Of a stretch of 16,699 nt of DNA, positions 1 through 7,440 are shown piece after piece. How positions within the stretch are numbered: the stretch's first letter is position 1; every line of letters starts with the position of its first letter. The notes below the pieces were generated by a model, which was not told where the DNA came from, did not search any database, and was given only the letters and a program-made list of their open reading frames with translations. The stretch spans positions 1 to 16,699 of the forward strand of contig CAZALT010000073.1 in NCBI GenBank assembly GCA_964485515.1, given 5' to 3'. This DNA comes from CAZALT01 sp964485515 (GTDB lineage Bacteria > Actinomycetota > Acidimicrobiia > Acidimicrobiales > Acidimicrobilacustridaceae). The position numbers were made by a program, and so were the translations under genes.

Positions 1-344
1 TCCCCAACTTCTTCATGACCATCCGCGCCGCGGAGGCCACCGTCATCACGATGGTGCCCCACCCCGACGGCGACCCCAATCGCTGCATCTGGCAGATCCG
101 CAGCTTCATCTGGCTGCCCGAGGAGCACCGCGAGGCGTTCCGCACCACCCCGGTCGAGGTCACCGAGCCCGGCTCGTATGCCTACGCCCGGGCGCTGCAG
201 CAGGACTACGACCAGATGCCCCGCCAGCAGCGCGGGTTGCGCAGCCTCAAGGGCGACCACATGACCCTCGTCATGGAGGAGATGAACGTCGCCCGCTTCC
301 ACACCGTCCTCGACCGCTGGCTCCAGCTCGACAAGGAGATCTGA
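1..344 (+). CDS. Rieske aromatic ring-hydroxylating oxygenase, alpha subunit, C-terminal end (partial)
   Basis: The reading frame is open from the left edge (first full codon at 3), so this is the 3' end of a larger gene; the ATG at 15 is internal. About 113 residues are visible. They begin with PNFF, typical of the mononuclear-iron catalytic domain of Rieske oxygenase alpha subunits, and end with an amphipathic stretch (MNVARFHTVLDRWLQ) like the C-terminal helix of that family. These enzymes add one or two oxygen atoms to aromatic or steroid-like substrates using electrons from a reductase/ferredoxin. The Rieske [2Fe-2S] domain and the His/His/Asp iron ligands would lie upstream or cannot be placed here. 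The next gene starts 5 bp after the stop, so this is probably the first visible gene of an operon. The family call is fairly secure; the substrate is unknown. Confidence 0.75.
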   Translation, partial: PNFFMTIRAAEATVITMVPHPDGDPNRCIWQIRSFIWLPEEHREAFRTTPVEVTEPGSYAYARALQQDYDQMPRQQRGLRSLKGDHMTLVMEEMNVARFHTVLDRWLQLDKEI

Positions 345-349
345 TACCC

Positions 350-856
350 ATGGACCTCGAAGATCGCATCGCCCACCACGCCGCCATGGCGTTGTCCTAT
401 CGGGACTCGTACGTGCACAAGTCCGTGGAGGGGGGTTCGAAGTTCGCCTGGACCTTCGCCCCGGACTGCATCTACTTCTCGCCCTACTTCACCGGCGAGG
501 AGCTCAACCTGGCCGAGGTCGGCAGCAAGAACGGCGAAGGTGCTGTCCTCGAAGCGCAGGTGTACGCCATCACGTTCCCGGACTGGCAGCCCGAGGAGTT
601 CAAGTACTGGCCGGCCGACAACGGCTTCACCATGAAGACCCGCTGGCGCGGCACGCGTCCCGATGGCGTCCAGATGGGCTTCTACTCGTACAGCTTCGTG
701 GAGACCAACGAGGTTGGTGAGGTCGCCCGCTGGGAGACCCACGTCAACGACGAGTACAGCACGTTCCTCGAGTACGCCATCGGGGTCAGCGGACCGTTCC
801 AGGGCCACTCGGAGTACCTCGACGCGCTTCGCGCCCGCCTGGCGAAGGAGGCCTGA
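350..856 (+). CDS. SnoaL/NTF2-like protein
   Basis: A 168-residue protein. The pattern fits the cone-shaped NTF2/SnoaL fold: an N-terminal helix with an Ala/Tyr-rich start, a middle segment around FAPDCIYFSPYF, and a C-terminal sheet rich in aromatic residues (GFYSYSFVETNEVGEVARWE). NTF2-fold proteins include small hydrolases, isomerases and cyclases and also the beta subunits of ring-hydroxylating dioxygenases. This one follows a Rieske alpha subunit by 5 bp, but I do not see clear beta-subunit signatures. AAGGAG at 333-338, inside the end of the oxygenase gene, could serve the ATG at 350, although the spacing of 11 nt is long. Its stop overlaps the next start by one base (TGATG at 854-858), implying translational coupling. 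It could be a noncanonical oxygenase partner or an enzyme acting on the oxygenated product. The fold is inferred by eye. Confidence 0.65.
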   Translation: MDLEDRIAHHAAMALSYRDSYVHKSVEGGSKFAWTFAPDCIYFSPYFTGEELNLAEVGSKNGEGAVLEAQVYAITFPDWQPEEFKYWPADNGFTMKTRWRGTRPDGVQMGFYSYSFVETNEVGEVARWETHVNDEYSTFLEYAIGVSGPFQGHSEYLDALRARLAKEA

Positions 857-1305
857 TGGCACTGGTGCTGCAGGAGATCGAGGATGTGATCGGCGCGACG
901 TCGGGTCTGTCCCGAGAGGTGCTGGCCTATTGCGCCGTCATGCGCGACCTCGTCGCCGAGTCGAAGAACCCTGGCTTCGCCGCCGACCGGCTCGACGAGC
1001 TCGCCGCCTTCGTGGACGTCGACGACTTCGAGCGGGTCGGCCCCTTCAAAGATGCGATGTCGTGGCCGGAGTACGCCGCGTTCCTGGCGTCGTGGATGCC
1101 GACCGCCGAGTGGGACTGCTCGTTCAAGCGCATCACCGAGACCGGCAACCTCGTGTTCCTCGAGCTGGAGGAGCGCCTCGGCGGCGACGCTCGAAGCGCG
1201 GTCAACTCGGCGTCGGTCTACGAGTTCGACGACGCCGGCAAGCTTCGGCACCTCGACGTCTACCTCCAGATGCCGATGCCGGGTTCCGTAGGTCCCCCCG
1301 ACTGA
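856..1305 (+). CDS. SnoaL/NTF2-like protein, second of a tandem pair
   Basis: A 149-residue protein starting at an ATG that overlaps the previous stop by one base. AAGGAGG at 845-851, inside the previous gene, gives a strong ribosome binding site 4 nt upstream. The layout of an N-terminal helical part, an FKDAMSWPEYAAFL segment and a C-terminal strand region (SASVYEFDDAGKLRHLDVYLQM) fits a SnoaL-like fold; the closing pattern of Glu/Phe, DDAGKL and then a strand is very common in that family. It is not obviously a duplicate of the preceding protein, because the sequences differ throughout. Tight coupling suggests equal synthesis of the two small proteins, possibly as a heteromer. No catalytic residues can be assigned. 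Confidence 0.65.
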   Translation: MALVLQEIEDVIGATSGLSREVLAYCAVMRDLVAESKNPGFAADRLDELAAFVDVDDFERVGPFKDAMSWPEYAAFLASWMPTAEWDCSFKRITETGNLVFLELEERLGGDARSAVNSASVYEFDDAGKLRHLDVYLQMPMPGSVGPPD

Positions 1306-1333
1306 TCCCGGTCCGCGATGCGCTCGGCATCTG

Positions 1334-2527
1334 GTGAACTGTCAGGTCGCGACCCCGCGTCATCACGAGAAAGCCGGCCCGTTGACTGCACCACTTGCTG
1401 ATCTCAAGGTCCTCGACCTGTCCCGGATGTTCCCCGGAGCTCTGTGCACGCTCCTGCTCGCCGACCTCGGTGCCGACGTCGTCAAGGTCGAGGCGCCGCG
1501 TGGCGGCGACGGCCTGCGGGGCTTCGTTCCCCCGGGAACCTTCAACGGGACCCACGTGGCGTTGAACCGCGGCAAGCGCTCCGTCGTCGTCGACCTGCGC
1601 GCCGCCGATGCCGGGCAGGTGCTCGAACCGCTGGTGCGGTGGGCCGACGTGGTGGTCGAGTCCAACCGTCCGGGCCAGCTCGACGGGATGGGACTCGGCC
1701 ACGAGGCCATGCAGCAGGTCAACCCGAAGGTCGTGTGGTGCTCGGTCACCGGGTTCGGTTCGAGCGGTCCCAACGCATCGGCGCCGGGCCACGACCTCAC
1801 CTTCCTGGGAGCCGCCGGCGTGCTCGACGGCCTGGCGGTGGGTCCGGCGAGCCCGCCCGCGTTCACGGTGGCCATCCCGCTGGCAGCGTCGATGGGCGCC
1901 TTCGGCATCCTCGCTGCGGTCCACCGGGCGACCACCACCGGGCAGGGCGGCAAGATCGACATCAGCATCACCGACAGCGCGTCGTGGATGATCTCCGAGG
2001 ACGTGGCCCGAGCGGCGAACGCCCCGGCACCGGGGTGGGGGACGATCGCGGCCCGCAACGTCTACCGGTGTTCGGACGGACGTGAGGTCACGGTGGCGGC
2101 GACCGAGCCGCGGAGCTGGGCGGCGCTGTGCGACGCCCTCGGCGCCGACGACATCGCGGGCCATCGTCTCGGGATCGACGACGAGGCGCCGATCGTCGAG
2201 CGCCTCACCGAGCTGTTCGCGGGTGGGCCGGCCAGCACGTGGATGGTGAGCCCGGGTCTGGCCGGCGGTGTCGGTCCCGTCAACACCCCGGCCGACCTGC
2301 TCGACGATCCTCAGGTGACCGGACGCGACGGCCTCGTCACCCTCGAGGGCTCCGACGTGCGGGTGCTGGCCAACCCGATCCGGTTCGACGGCGACGACGG
2401 GACGAAGGCCACGAACGCCCGGACCGCTCCGCCCGAGCTCGGGGCCGACACCGATGCGGTCCTCGCCGAGGTGGGCCTGTCGACCGACGTGGTCGAGGCG
2501 TTGCGGGCCTCGAACACCGTCGCCTGA
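1334..2527 (+). CDS. CaiB/BaiF family CoA-transferase or alpha-methylacyl-CoA racemase-like protein
   Basis: The N-terminal part (LADLKVLDLSRMFPGALCTL, then LLADLGADVVKVE and GGDGLR) is diagnostic of family III CoA-transferases and 2-methylacyl-CoA racemases, which move CoA between carboxylic acids or invert the alpha carbon of branched acyl-CoAs. The motif at His153-Asp154 (GHDLTFLGAAGVL) resembles the GHDINYLALSGVL segment of racemases. The Asp expected in the following loop (GDFGGGS in racemases, the nucleophile position in formyl-CoA transferase) aligns with Ala180 in AFTVAIPLAASMG, so the classic catalytic Asp seems absent. The GTG at 1334 has no good ribosome binding site. A TTG at 1382, 9 nt after GAGAAA, would give a 382-residue protein beginning right at the family's usual N-terminus and may be the true start. 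The gene lies 28 bp after the SnoaL pair and is probably co-transcribed with it. Confidence 0.85.
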   Translation: MNCQVATPRHHEKAGPLTAPLADLKVLDLSRMFPGALCTLLLADLGADVVKVEAPRGGDGLRGFVPPGTFNGTHVALNRGKRSVVVDLRAADAGQVLEPLVRWADVVVESNRPGQLDGMGLGHEAMQQVNPKVVWCSVTGFGSSGPNASAPGHDLTFLGAAGVLDGLAVGPASPPAFTVAIPLAASMGAFGILAAVHRATTTGQGGKIDISITDSASWMISEDVARAANAPAPGWGTIAARNVYRCSDGREVTVAATEPRSWAALCDALGADDIAGHRLGIDDEAPIVERLTELFAGGPASTWMVSPGLAGGVGPVNTPADLLDDPQVTGRDGLVTLEGSDVRVLANPIRFDGDDGTKATNARTAPPELGADTDAVLAEVGLSTDVVEALRASNTVA

Positions 2528-2544
2528 CGGCGCGAGCCGGTCGG

Positions 2545-4476
2545 TCAGCGCACGACGTAGTCGTCGAGGTCGGCCTGCTTGGTCCAGGTCCAGTAGTCGA
2601 CGAGTCGCCACGGGCTGAGCCCGTGGATCTCGCCGTCGGCGTTCTTGTAGAACGAGTGCTTCACCGACGGCTGCGACCACACGAGGGTCTTCAGCTCGGA
2701 CTGGGAGCGGGCGTGCCAGTCGTCGTAGCGGTCCTGGCGAGGCTCGACGGCGCGCAGCCCGTCGTCGATGATCTGGTCGATCGCGTCGCCGATGTAGCGC
2801 ATCTGGCACTCGGAGTGCAGGATCAGGCTGCCGCCGTGGGCCAGGTTCGTGCCGGGTCCGTACATGCAGAAGAAGTTCGGGAACCCGGGGACGGTGATGC
2901 CCAGGTAGGCCGCCGGCCGCTCGCCCCACACGTCGCGCAGATCGGCGCCGTCGCGGCCGGTGATCTCCAGCGGGTAGAGGGCCTTGGTGGCGAGGAACCC
3001 GGTGGCGTAGACGATGACATCAGCCTCGTGGCGCTCCCCGTCGACCGTCACGATCGCGTCGGGCTCGATGTGGTCGATCCCCGTGCGCACCAGCTCCACG
3101 TCGTCGCGGGTCAGGGTGCGTAGCCAGCTTCCGTTGTCCTGCAAGGTTCGCTTGCCCGTCGCTGGATAGTCGGGCACGACCTTGGCCCGCAGCTCGGGAT
3201 CGTCGCCGATCTGGCTGGTGATCCAGTCGGTGAACATGGCCCGGGCACCGTCGTTGATCTCGCTCACCGCGACCGACGGATCGCCCTGGTAGTCGGGATC
3301 GACCCGCGCTGCTTCGAGGCCCTTCTCGCAGCCCGGCCAGAAGATCAGGAACCGGTACCAGCGTCCGTAGAACGGCAGGTGGGTCAGCGCCCAGCGCACG
3401 CCGGCGTCGACGGCCTTGTGGTAGTCGGGGTTGGGGAACATCCACTGCGCGGTGCGCTGGAAGATAGTGAGGTGACCAACTTCCTCGGCGATGGTCGGGG
3501 CGATCTGGAAGCCGCTCGCCCCCGCCCCGATCATGGCGACCCGCTTGCCGGTGAGATCCACGGTGTGGTCCCAGCGCGCCGAGTGGAACGAGGGGCCGGC
3601 GAAGGAGTCCTGCCCCGGGATCTCGGGGATCTTCGGTCGGTTGAGCTGACCGACGGCCGAGATCACCGCCCGGGCCTCGATGGTTTCGACCGTCCCGTCC
3701 GGGGTGCGCATCTGCACGATCCACACGGCGTCGTCGTCGTTCCACGTGGCGCCGAGGACCTCGGTGTCGAACCGGATGTTCGGCTCGATCCCGTGACGGC
3801 GCATCACGCCCTCGAAGTAGGCCTGGAGCTCGGGTTGGCGGGCGAAGAACTCGGTCCACTCGTTGCTCGGCTCGAAGCTGTAGCAGTAGAAGTGGTTGCC
3901 GACGTCGACTCGGGCGCCGGGGTACGAGTTCTCGAACCAGGTGCCGCCGACCCCCGCGTTCTTCTCGATGATGGTGAAGGCGATGCCGGCCTCCTTCAGA
4001 CGGATGCCGGCGAGCAGGCCGGACTGGCCGCAGCCGATGATCACGACCGGGAACTGCTCGCGGGCCGCCGCGCTGGTGGGGGCGCGAACCCGTCGAGAGT
4101 CGGTGCCGTCGAGCTCGAGCTCCTCGAGCAGCATCGGGACGTACTCCGACGGAACGGGCTCGCAGGCCAGCCACTCCATCATCTCGAGCAGCACGTCAGG
4201 AGCGAGCGGTTCGGGTTCGGGGCAGCCGCGGTCGCGGTAGGCGCAGATGATCGGCAGCGCGAGGTCGCGCACCGCCTGCTTGTCGTCGTCGCTCATGAAC
4301 CCCTGGACCTCGTTGAGGAACAGGCCCAGCGGCTTGAGCTCGCCGCGGATGAGCTCCACATCACCGGTGATGTGGACGAGCGACATCATCAGGGTCGGGA
4401 TGCTTACGTCGGCCAAGGCGGCGGCGATCTCGTCGTCGGGGGTGTCGAACGGGGTTCCGGCCCAGGGGTTGCGCAT
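2545..4476 (-). CDS. Baeyer-Villiger monooxygenase, 4-hydroxyacetophenone monooxygenase type
   Basis: A flavoprotein of 643 residues, close to the ~640 of Pseudomonas HAPMO. Residues 1-140 are a helical N-terminal domain with DDEIAAALADVSIPTLMMS and HITGD, which I recognise from HAPMO and not from typical cyclohexanone monooxygenases. The FAD Rossmann motif is GCGQSG (148-153), the Baeyer-Villiger fingerprint is F292-G294-H298-W302-D303 (FAGPSFHSARWD), and the NADPH Rossmann motif is GAGASG (317-322). GQLNRPKIPEIPG precedes the fingerprint. Such enzymes insert oxygen next to a ketone, giving an ester or lactone, using NADPH and O2. I place the start at 4476 because the product matches the HAPMO N-terminus and AGGA lies 6 nt upstream. 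An in-frame extension to 4608 would only translate the 12-bp repeats. The gene is convergent with the CoA-transferase (17 bp apart) and divergent from the beta-glucosidase. The substrate is not proven. Confidence 0.9.
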   Translation of the reverse strand: MRNPWAGTPFDTPDDEIAAALADVSIPTLMMSLVHITGDVELIRGELKPLGLFLNEVQGFMSDDDKQAVRDLALPIICAYRDRGCPEPEPLAPDVLLEMMEWLACEPVPSEYVPMLLEELELDGTDSRRVRAPTSAAAREQFPVVIIGCGQSGLLAGIRLKEAGIAFTIIEKNAGVGGTWFENSYPGARVDVGNHFYCYSFEPSNEWTEFFARQPELQAYFEGVMRRHGIEPNIRFDTEVLGATWNDDDAVWIVQMRTPDGTVETIEARAVISAVGQLNRPKIPEIPGQDSFAGPSFHSARWDHTVDLTGKRVAMIGAGASGFQIAPTIAEEVGHLTIFQRTAQWMFPNPDYHKAVDAGVRWALTHLPFYGRWYRFLIFWPGCEKGLEAARVDPDYQGDPSVAVSEINDGARAMFTDWITSQIGDDPELRAKVVPDYPATGKRTLQDNGSWLRTLTRDDVELVRTGIDHIEPDAIVTVDGERHEADVIVYATGFLATKALYPLEITGRDGADLRDVWGERPAAYLGITVPGFPNFFCMYGPGTNLAHGGSLILHSECQMRYIGDAIDQIIDDGLRAVEPRQDRYDDWHARSQSELKTLVWSQPSVKHSFYKNADGEIHGLSPWRLVDYWTWTKQADLDDYVVR

Positions 4477-4564
4477 CGCGGGTCCTGCTTTCGCTGACGG
4501 GCACATCAGTGCTGTCTGCACGCTACCGGTGGTGCGGTGCCCACCAGGAGCACCTCGAGATCGG

Positions 4565-4619
4565 TCGGTCGTGCCATCGGTCGTGCCATCGGTCGTGCGA
4601 TCGGTCATGTCGTCAGGCG
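4565..4619. repeat. 55-bp block of degenerate 12-bp tandem repeats, copy left of the gap
   Basis: Units of 12 bp run TCGGTCGTGCCA, TCGGTCGTGCCA, TCGGTCGTGCGA and TCGGTCATGTCG, followed by TCAGGCG. The block ends directly at the first N and is identical base for base to 4720-4774. Because 12 is a multiple of three, every frame stays open through it, giving repetitive peptides that should not be taken as coding. Confidence 0.95.
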
Positions 4620-4719
4620 NNNNNNNNNNNNNNNNNNNNNNNNNNNNNNNNNNNNNNNNNNNNNNNNNNNNNNNNNNNNNNNNNNNNNNNNNNNNNNNNN
4701 NNNNNNNNNNNNNNNNNNN
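4620..4719. other. assembly gap of 100 N
   Basis: Exactly 100 undetermined bases, the usual placeholder for a scaffold gap of unknown length. Both flanks carry the same 55-bp sequence, so the gap may be a contig-end overlap that was not merged or a collapsed repeat array. Confidence 0.99.
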
Positions 4720-4774
4720 TCGGTCGTGCCATCGGTCGTGCCATCGGTCGTGCGATCGGTCATGTCGTCAGGCG
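4720..4774. repeat. 55-bp block of degenerate 12-bp tandem repeats, copy right of the gap
   Basis: This block is identical to 4565-4619 and starts at the first base after the gap. The following 45 bp are unique sequence leading to the glucosidase ribosome binding site. Confidence 0.95.
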
Positions 4775-4804
4775 CCGATACCCACGGCTGCTCGGCCGAG
4801 GCCC

Positions 4805-4810
4805 GGAGGT
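4805..4810 (+). promoter_or_regulatory. ribosome binding site of the GH3 beta-glucosidase
   Basis: GGAGGT lies 9 nt before the ATG at 4820. This fixes that start over the many upstream in-frame codons that run through the gap, and over the in-frame ATG at 4856, which has no comparable site. Confidence 0.75.
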
Positions 4811-4819
4811 GGCTCTACG

Positions 4820-7408
4820 ATGCCGACGAGCGATCGGACGTGGGGGTTCGGGGACATGTCGAGCGAAGAGCCAGGTGGCCGTGACCTGGGTGCGCTGATC
4901 GCGGCGCTGGATCTCGACGAGAAGGCGTCGCTGCTCGCGGGTGCCGACCTCTGGTCGACGGTCGGGATCGATCGGCTCGGCATCCCGCCGGTGTTCCTCA
5001 CGGACGGACCGAACGGTGCACGAGGACCCGATCTGCCCTTCGCCGAAGGCGGGGGATCGGGACCGACGTCGACCTGCGTGCCCTCCGGTGCCGCCCTCGG
5101 CGCGACGTGGGACGTCGATCTGCTCCGGCGGGTGGGGGCTCTGGTGGGTGCCGAGGCTCGGATGAAGGCGTGCCGGGTGCTCCTGGCCCCGACGGTCAAC
5201 CTGCACCGCTCACCGCTCGGCGGCCGCAACTTCGAGTCCTATTCGGAGGACCCGCTCCTCGCCGGTCGTCTCGCCGCTGCCTTCGTCCAGGGGGCGCAGG
5301 GCGAAGGCGTCGCGTGCACGGTGAAGCACTTCGCCGGCAACGAATCGGAGGACGGCCGCATGGTGGTCGACACGGTGGTCGACGAGCGGACGCTCCGCGA
5401 GCTGCACCTGCTGCCCTTCGAGCTCGCCGTCCGAGAGGGAGGCGCCCTCGGGCTCATGACCTCGTACAACCGACTCAACGGCGAGTACCTCACCGCCAGC
5501 GCGCTGCTCCAGGATCTGGTGCGGGACGAGTGGGGTTTCGACGGGTTCGTCGTCTCCGACTGGTTCGGCTTCGCCGACACCGAGCGGGCGATCGAGGCTG
5601 GGCTCGACCTCGAGATGCCAGGTCCGGGCCGGGCCTACGGACCGGCACTCGCCGACGCGGTGCGGGCGGGGACGGTCGACGAGGCGCTCGTGGACGCCGC
5701 GCTCGGCCGAGTCCTGCGGGTGCTCGATGGCCTCGGCGCGCTCGACGACGAGCCGGTGCCGCCGCGATCGGACGATCGGCCCGAACACCGAGCCGTCGCC
5801 CGGGAGGCTTCGGCTGCGGCGACGGTCCTGCTGCGCAACGACGGCGTCTTGCCGTTGGATCGCGCCTCGATCAGTCGGGTCGCGCTCATCGGTCCGAACG
5901 CCGGGCGTGCCGTCATCATGGGTGGTGGCTCGGCGAGCTTGTCCGTGCCGACCCTGCGGTCGCCGCTCGACGCGCTGCGCGACCGGCTCGGCGACGAGGT
6001 CGAGATCGTGCACGAGCCGGCGGTCGACATCTCGCTCACCACGCCGGAGATCCCCGGATCCTGGCTGAGCTTCGATCGTGAACCCGGGATGCGGGTGGAG
6101 TGCTTCGCACCGGGTGACCTCGGCGGGCAGGTCCTGCACGCCGAGACGAAGGAGACCGGATCGGTCACCTGGTTCGGCGGTCCTCCCGGGGTTGGTCCCG
6201 AGTGCGTGTGGCGCGCCACCGCGGACCTGACCGTGGACACCCCGGGACGGTGGACTCTCTCGCTCGTCGAGATCGAACCAGCTCGCCTGCTGGTCGACGG
6301 GGAGGTCGTGGTCGAGGACACCACCGGAGACCTGCCGGCAGGAGCGGACTTCTTCGGCATGGCCCGTCGCGAGCAGACGATCGATCTCGACCTGTCGCCT
6401 GATCGCCCGGTTCGCCTCGTCCTCGAGTCGACTGTGACCAAGGCGGGGCTCATCGCCGGAGCGAAGCTCGGCCTCCGTCCGGCGGTTGCGGCCGACGGCA
6501 TCGAGCGGGCGGTGGCGGCCGCCCGAGGGGCCGACACGGTCATCGTGGTCGTCGGCACGGACGGCGACTGGGAGACCGAGGGCCACGACCGCGACTCCAT
6601 GGGTCTGCCGGGTCGGCAGGACGAGCTGGTCGGGCGCGTGCTCGACGTGGCCCCCGACGCCGTGGTCGTGCTGAACGTGGGATCGGTCGTGACGGTGCCC
6701 TGGGCCGATCGGTGTCGGGCGCTGGTGCAGTGCTGGTTCGGGGGCATCGAGCTCGCCGAGGCGCTGACCGATGTGCTGCTGGGAGACGCGGACCCGGGCG
6801 GCCGGCTTCCCACGACCGTTCCGGTCCGGCTCGAGCACAACCCGGCCTGGGGCAACTTCCCCGGTGAGGACGGCACCATCCTCTACGGCGAGCGGGGACT
6901 GGTGGGCTACCGATGGTACGAATCACGGCACCTCCCGGTCGCGTTCCCCTTCGGCCACGGCCTCTCCTACAGCCGCTTCGAGCTGGGAACGCCCGAGCTG
7001 TCGTCGGCGACGCACGCCGCGGGGGAGCGGCTCACCGTCTCCGTGCCGGTCACGAACACGGGTGATCGTGCGGGAAGCGAAGTCGTCCAGCTCTACGTCG
7101 CGGCCGGACCACGGCCGGTGTTCCGTGCGGAGAAGGAGCTCAAGGCGTTCGCCAAGGTGACCCTCGGCGCGGGTGAGACGGCGGTGGCTCGCCTCGAGCT
7201 CGACGACCGCAGCTTCGCTCGATGGGCCGAAGGCGATCCCAGCTACGCCACGCTGATCGAGCGCCAGTCGGTCGACGCGGCGTGGATGCCCCCGCCGTCC
7301 AACCTCGACCCTCGGGGGTGGATCGTGGACCCGGGCACCTACCAGCTCCACATCGGTCGCTCATCGGCTGAGATCGCGCACGTCGTCGACCTCGACGTCG
7401 GGCGCTGA
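4820..7408 (+). CDS. glycoside hydrolase family 3 beta-glucosidase with PA14 insertion
   Basis: A protein of 862 residues. The N-terminal (beta/alpha)8 domain has LTDGPNGARG, the substrate-binding KHFAGNE (from Lys169) and GFDGFVVSDWFG with the nucleophile Asp247. The second alpha/beta domain carries a PA14-like insertion at roughly 412-550 (GMRVECFAPGDLGG, later ARLLVDGEVVVED). The acid/base region is WETEGHDR, with Glu585 or Glu587 as the likely acid/base residue, as in PA14-containing yeast and bacterial GH3 enzymes. A fibronectin-III-like domain follows (VTNTGDRAGSEVVQLYV), and then about 60 residues of tail. There is no signal peptide, so it should act in the cytosol on imported short beta-glucosides or aryl-glucosides. 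It is divergent from the HAPMO-type monooxygenase and followed closely by an oxidoreductase. The exact glycoside (glucose versus xylose or other sugar) cannot be read from the sequence. Confidence 0.92.
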   Translation: MPTSDRTWGFGDMSSEEPGGRDLGALIAALDLDEKASLLAGADLWSTVGIDRLGIPPVFLTDGPNGARGPDLPFAEGGGSGPTSTCVPSGAALGATWDVDLLRRVGALVGAEARMKACRVLLAPTVNLHRSPLGGRNFESYSEDPLLAGRLAAAFVQGAQGEGVACTVKHFAGNESEDGRMVVDTVVDERTLRELHLLPFELAVREGGALGLMTSYNRLNGEYLTASALLQDLVRDEWGFDGFVVSDWFGFADTERAIEAGLDLEMPGPGRAYGPALADAVRAGTVDEALVDAALGRVLRVLDGLGALDDEPVPPRSDDRPEHRAVAREASAAATVLLRNDGVLPLDRASISRVALIGPNAGRAVIMGGGSASLSVPTLRSPLDALRDRLGDEVEIVHEPAVDISLTTPEIPGSWLSFDREPGMRVECFAPGDLGGQVLHAETKETGSVTWFGGPPGVGPECVWRATADLTVDTPGRWTLSLVEIEPARLLVDGEVVVEDTTGDLPAGADFFGMARREQTIDLDLSPDRPVRLVLESTVTKAGLIAGAKLGLRPAVAADGIERAVAAARGADTVIVVVGTDGDWETEGHDRDSMGLPGRQDELVGRVLDVAPDAVVVLNVGSVVTVPWADRCRALVQCWFGGIELAEALTDVLLGDADPGGRLPTTVPVRLEHNPAWGNFPGEDGTILYGERGLVGYRWYESRHLPVAFPFGHGLSYSRFELGTPELSSATHAAGERLTVSVPVTNTGDRAGSEVVQLYVAAGPRPVFRAEKELKAFAKVTLGAGETAVARLELDDRSFARWAEGDPSYATLIERQSVDAAWMPPPSNLDPRGWIVDPGTYQLHIGRSSAEIAHVVDLDVGR

Positions 7409-7440
7409 CGTTGGGCTCGCGCGGGGGTAAGAAGGAGGTC

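Larger units (their letters stand above)
4477..4819. promoter_or_regulatory. divergent intergenic region between the monooxygenase and the beta-glucosidase, containing repeats and an assembly gap
   Basis: This is the only non-coding stretch over 300 bp. It must hold the promoters of both the minus-strand monooxygenase and the plus-strand glucosidase, but I could not pick convincing -35/-10 boxes. It contains two identical 55-bp blocks made of 12-bp units separated by 100 N. If the two blocks are one and the same sequence, the real distance between the start codons is about 188 bp. Confidence 0.5.

Noticed and set aside
1202..2929. Long minus-strand open frame opposite the CoA-transferase and monooxygenase 3' end
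   Set aside because: It has Arg/Gly/Asp-rich composition with no domain and crosses two real genes, the usual antisense shadow in GC-rich DNA.
4477..4608. N-terminal extension of the monooxygenase to 4608
   Set aside because: The extra 44 residues are repeat translation (TTDGTTDG type); the HAPMO-like N-terminus begins at 4476 with a good ribosome site.
4565..4774. CRISPR array
   Set aside because: The units are 12 bp with no spacers, there are no cas genes nearby, and the blocks flank an assembly gap.
4247..4819. In-frame extension of the glucosidase upstream through the N gap
   Set aside because: It translates unknown bases and 12-bp repeats and overlaps the monooxygenase gene; the ribosome site at 4805 and the start at 4820 explain the gene.
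5210..6879. Two long minus-strand open frames opposite the GH3 gene
   Set aside because: Low-complexity Arg/Ser/Pro-rich translations opposite a strongly conserved enzyme; no motif or ribosome site.
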